A stretch of 64,000 nucleotides of DNA, taken from positions 25,349,504 through 25,413,503 of the forward strand of contig NC_066847.1 in the NCBI RefSeq assembly GCF_001640805.2, read 5' to 3'. Numbering within the stretch: position 1 is the stretch's first letter; each line of letters starts with the position of its first letter. The notes under the pieces are model-generated. The model worked only from the letters and a program-made list of their open reading frames with translations, did no database searches and was not told where the DNA came from. The position numbers were made by a program, and so were the translations under genes. Shown one piece after another: positions 62,401 through 64,000 of the stretch. The stretch comes from Lates calcarifer. Its lineage: Eukaryota; Chordata; Actinopteri; Centropomidae.

Positions 62401-64000
62401 TTATTTATCTTTGCTGAGCTTTGTTGCCCATGTGTATCTCCCAGGACATAGCTATTGGCACTGTGTACATGTCTGTAAGTGTAATTCTAAAATACTGCAT
62501 AGCAATTTGTGACATATCCCACTATGCACAGATGTAAATGGAACAATTTAAGTTTTTACGGATAAATTCATATAACAGCTTAAGTATTAAGGATTGTGTT
62601 TTAAAAGTTAAAGCAAAGTTAAAGCCTGTTAAAAATAAAGTCTGTCTCTGATGGATTCTAACATGGCAAGTTTACTGCTAAATAATCTAAAAGAACAGAA
62701 TAAAAGACATCATCAAACATCATTTGGGATCTTGGAAAAAGATTAGCCTTATTTTTGTGCCAGTCGTCATTTCAGTCAGATCCTCCCTAAGTCAAAATCT
62801 GTGCCAGTAAATTTTTTCAGCTTCATTACCGTGGCTACTATCCTGCACAATATAAAATTATATTATCATAGACTTGTAAGTCATCACACCTGTTATTCCA
62901 GCCCCTCAAGTTTTCAAGGGAAAGCCATCATTGAGGTTAAGCTACAGTACACAACACAGAGCACAATGCCATCAGATAACTTGTCAGTCATGGACAGCTG
63001 AAAAAGGCACATACACACAAATGCACACACTAAGATGTGCCAACACATACTCTGAGTGCTTCTGGATAGAAACAGAGAGTGACAGTGATAGAATTTACTG
63101 TGATGGTATCAGCAAAGCAGCCATCACAGCTTTGGCAGATTGGAAGGCCATCAGGACCCATCTCCCTGGCTCTGATCAGTGTTCGCATCCTGACATCAGC
63201 CCGCGATGTTAACTCCAGGCCCTGAAAGGGGGCTATGAACCATGATCAGCGATATCAAGCCACCAGAAATAGAAATCCATTTTCCTGCCTCGAGGAGAAA
63301 GGGGGATGGGGGGCTGGGTGGGGAAGTTGAATGAATATCAGTGGCCTCCTGGTCTGGTCTGGTCGGGTCTTAGTCGGGTGTCTGTCTTTCTCCCTCTGCT
63401 TCACCACGCAGGGCCCTTCAGCTGTTTTTCCCTCTCCTCTTGTTCTGAAGGTTAAAGGATTAGGAGCTGTGTTTTCAGACCGGATTGCTATCCTGGCATG
63501 GATTTAGATTTTGGCCACACACACACACACGCTAGAAACTAGAGCCCCCAACACACGCGCAGGTGCACATACTGTATGTACATGCAAACACACATAGACA
63601 CACACACACACACACACACACGGACCACCAGCACCACCGCTGAGCAGGAGGTTGTGGGGATTAGCAGGAAATACCACAAGATGGTGGCCAAAGCATTTTT
63701 TCTTTCTTTATGGAGCTAAATAACAAAATGAGAACAAACCAGAGGTGCTTGTACAAAGTTGTTTTTCACTCACCCTCCCCCCTCCCTCCCCAGTCTTCCA
63801 TCTTCCTTCCTTCCTCTGGTCCTGTCTAAACATGCTGACCAAGTGCCTTGTGGCATTTCCAAAAGCAAAAAGCCATTAAATATAAACACAGTGTGTCTGT
63901 TACTTTTTCTCCTGATCTTTCTGCTTTCATTTTGATTCTTTTCTGTTTTGCTTAGAAACATATCGAGATGCCTATATAGCCAAGCAAAGTTGTGATGAAT

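Larger units (their letters stand above)
56327..64000. other. Upstream desert, right end
   Basis: Non-coding apart from the weak exon candidate at 60,384. It holds the CNE-like blocks, the repeat relic at 58.2 kb and the LINE fossil listed separately, plus GT/CA tracts at 61,204-61,226 and 63,598-63,622. AT-rich sequence at 58,500-59,600 and 62,400-63,000 shows nothing recognisable. Confidence 0.6.

Noticed and set aside
1..64000. tRNA, rRNA, microRNA or CRISPR-type structures
   Set aside because: None could be supported by eye; dinucleotide repeats are the only regular arrays.

Overview
This window reads as teleost fish nuclear DNA, probably from a percomorph-type genome. It is AT-rich and non-coding for almost its whole length. 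It is crowded with CA/GT, GA/CT and TA microsatellites and carries eroded fish-type transposon remnants. It holds one gene that can be recognised with confidence: the Iroquois homeobox gene irx2 (irx2a in fish naming), on the minus strand at about 44.3-48.1 kb. The fish assignment rests on the protein sequence, the short introns (about 1.2 and 0.9 kb) and the style of the repeats; no species can be named.

Layout. Positions 1-42,200 are a gene desert downstream of irx2. It contains microsatellites, a degenerate inverted-repeat transposon near 22.4-22.9 kb, short repeat relics near 14.7, 26.2 and 36.6 kb, a CTCF-like motif at 26.4 kb, and several blocks of complex, repeat-free sequence that look like conserved regulatory elements (about 8.6, 13.6, 24.0, 28.4, 29.0, 33.3, 39.9, 40.4 and 41.5-42.1 kb). 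Positions 42,200-48,450 hold irx2: probable 3' UTR and polyadenylation signals, coding exon 3 (44,319-45,263), exon 2 with the whole TALE homeodomain (46,177-46,582), exon 1 (47,831-48,070), and a CpG-rich promoter and 5' UTR. Positions 48,450-64,000 are the upstream desert. It has a plus-strand TATA/GC-rich block at 49.0 kb, a CTCF-like motif at 50.9 kb, a G-quadruplex tract at 53.1 kb, two weak plus-strand exon candidates (56.2 and 60.4 kb), CNE-like blocks at 54.4, 57.0-58.0 and 59.6-60.1 kb, and a 5'-truncated LINE fossil at 61.6-62.4 kb.

From established knowledge of the vertebrate IrxA cluster (irx1-irx2-irx4, with irx2 and irx4 transcribed the same way and irx1 opposite), the low-coordinate side should face irx4 and the high-coordinate side irx1. 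Clusters of this kind sit in deserts full of long-range enhancers, which fits what is seen here. The main open points are the true C-terminus of irx2 (a strong splice donor lies just before the apparent stop), the outward-pointing pair of CTCF-like motifs around irx2, and a possible divergent plus-strand transcript. I found no convincing evidence of a wholly new biological system.
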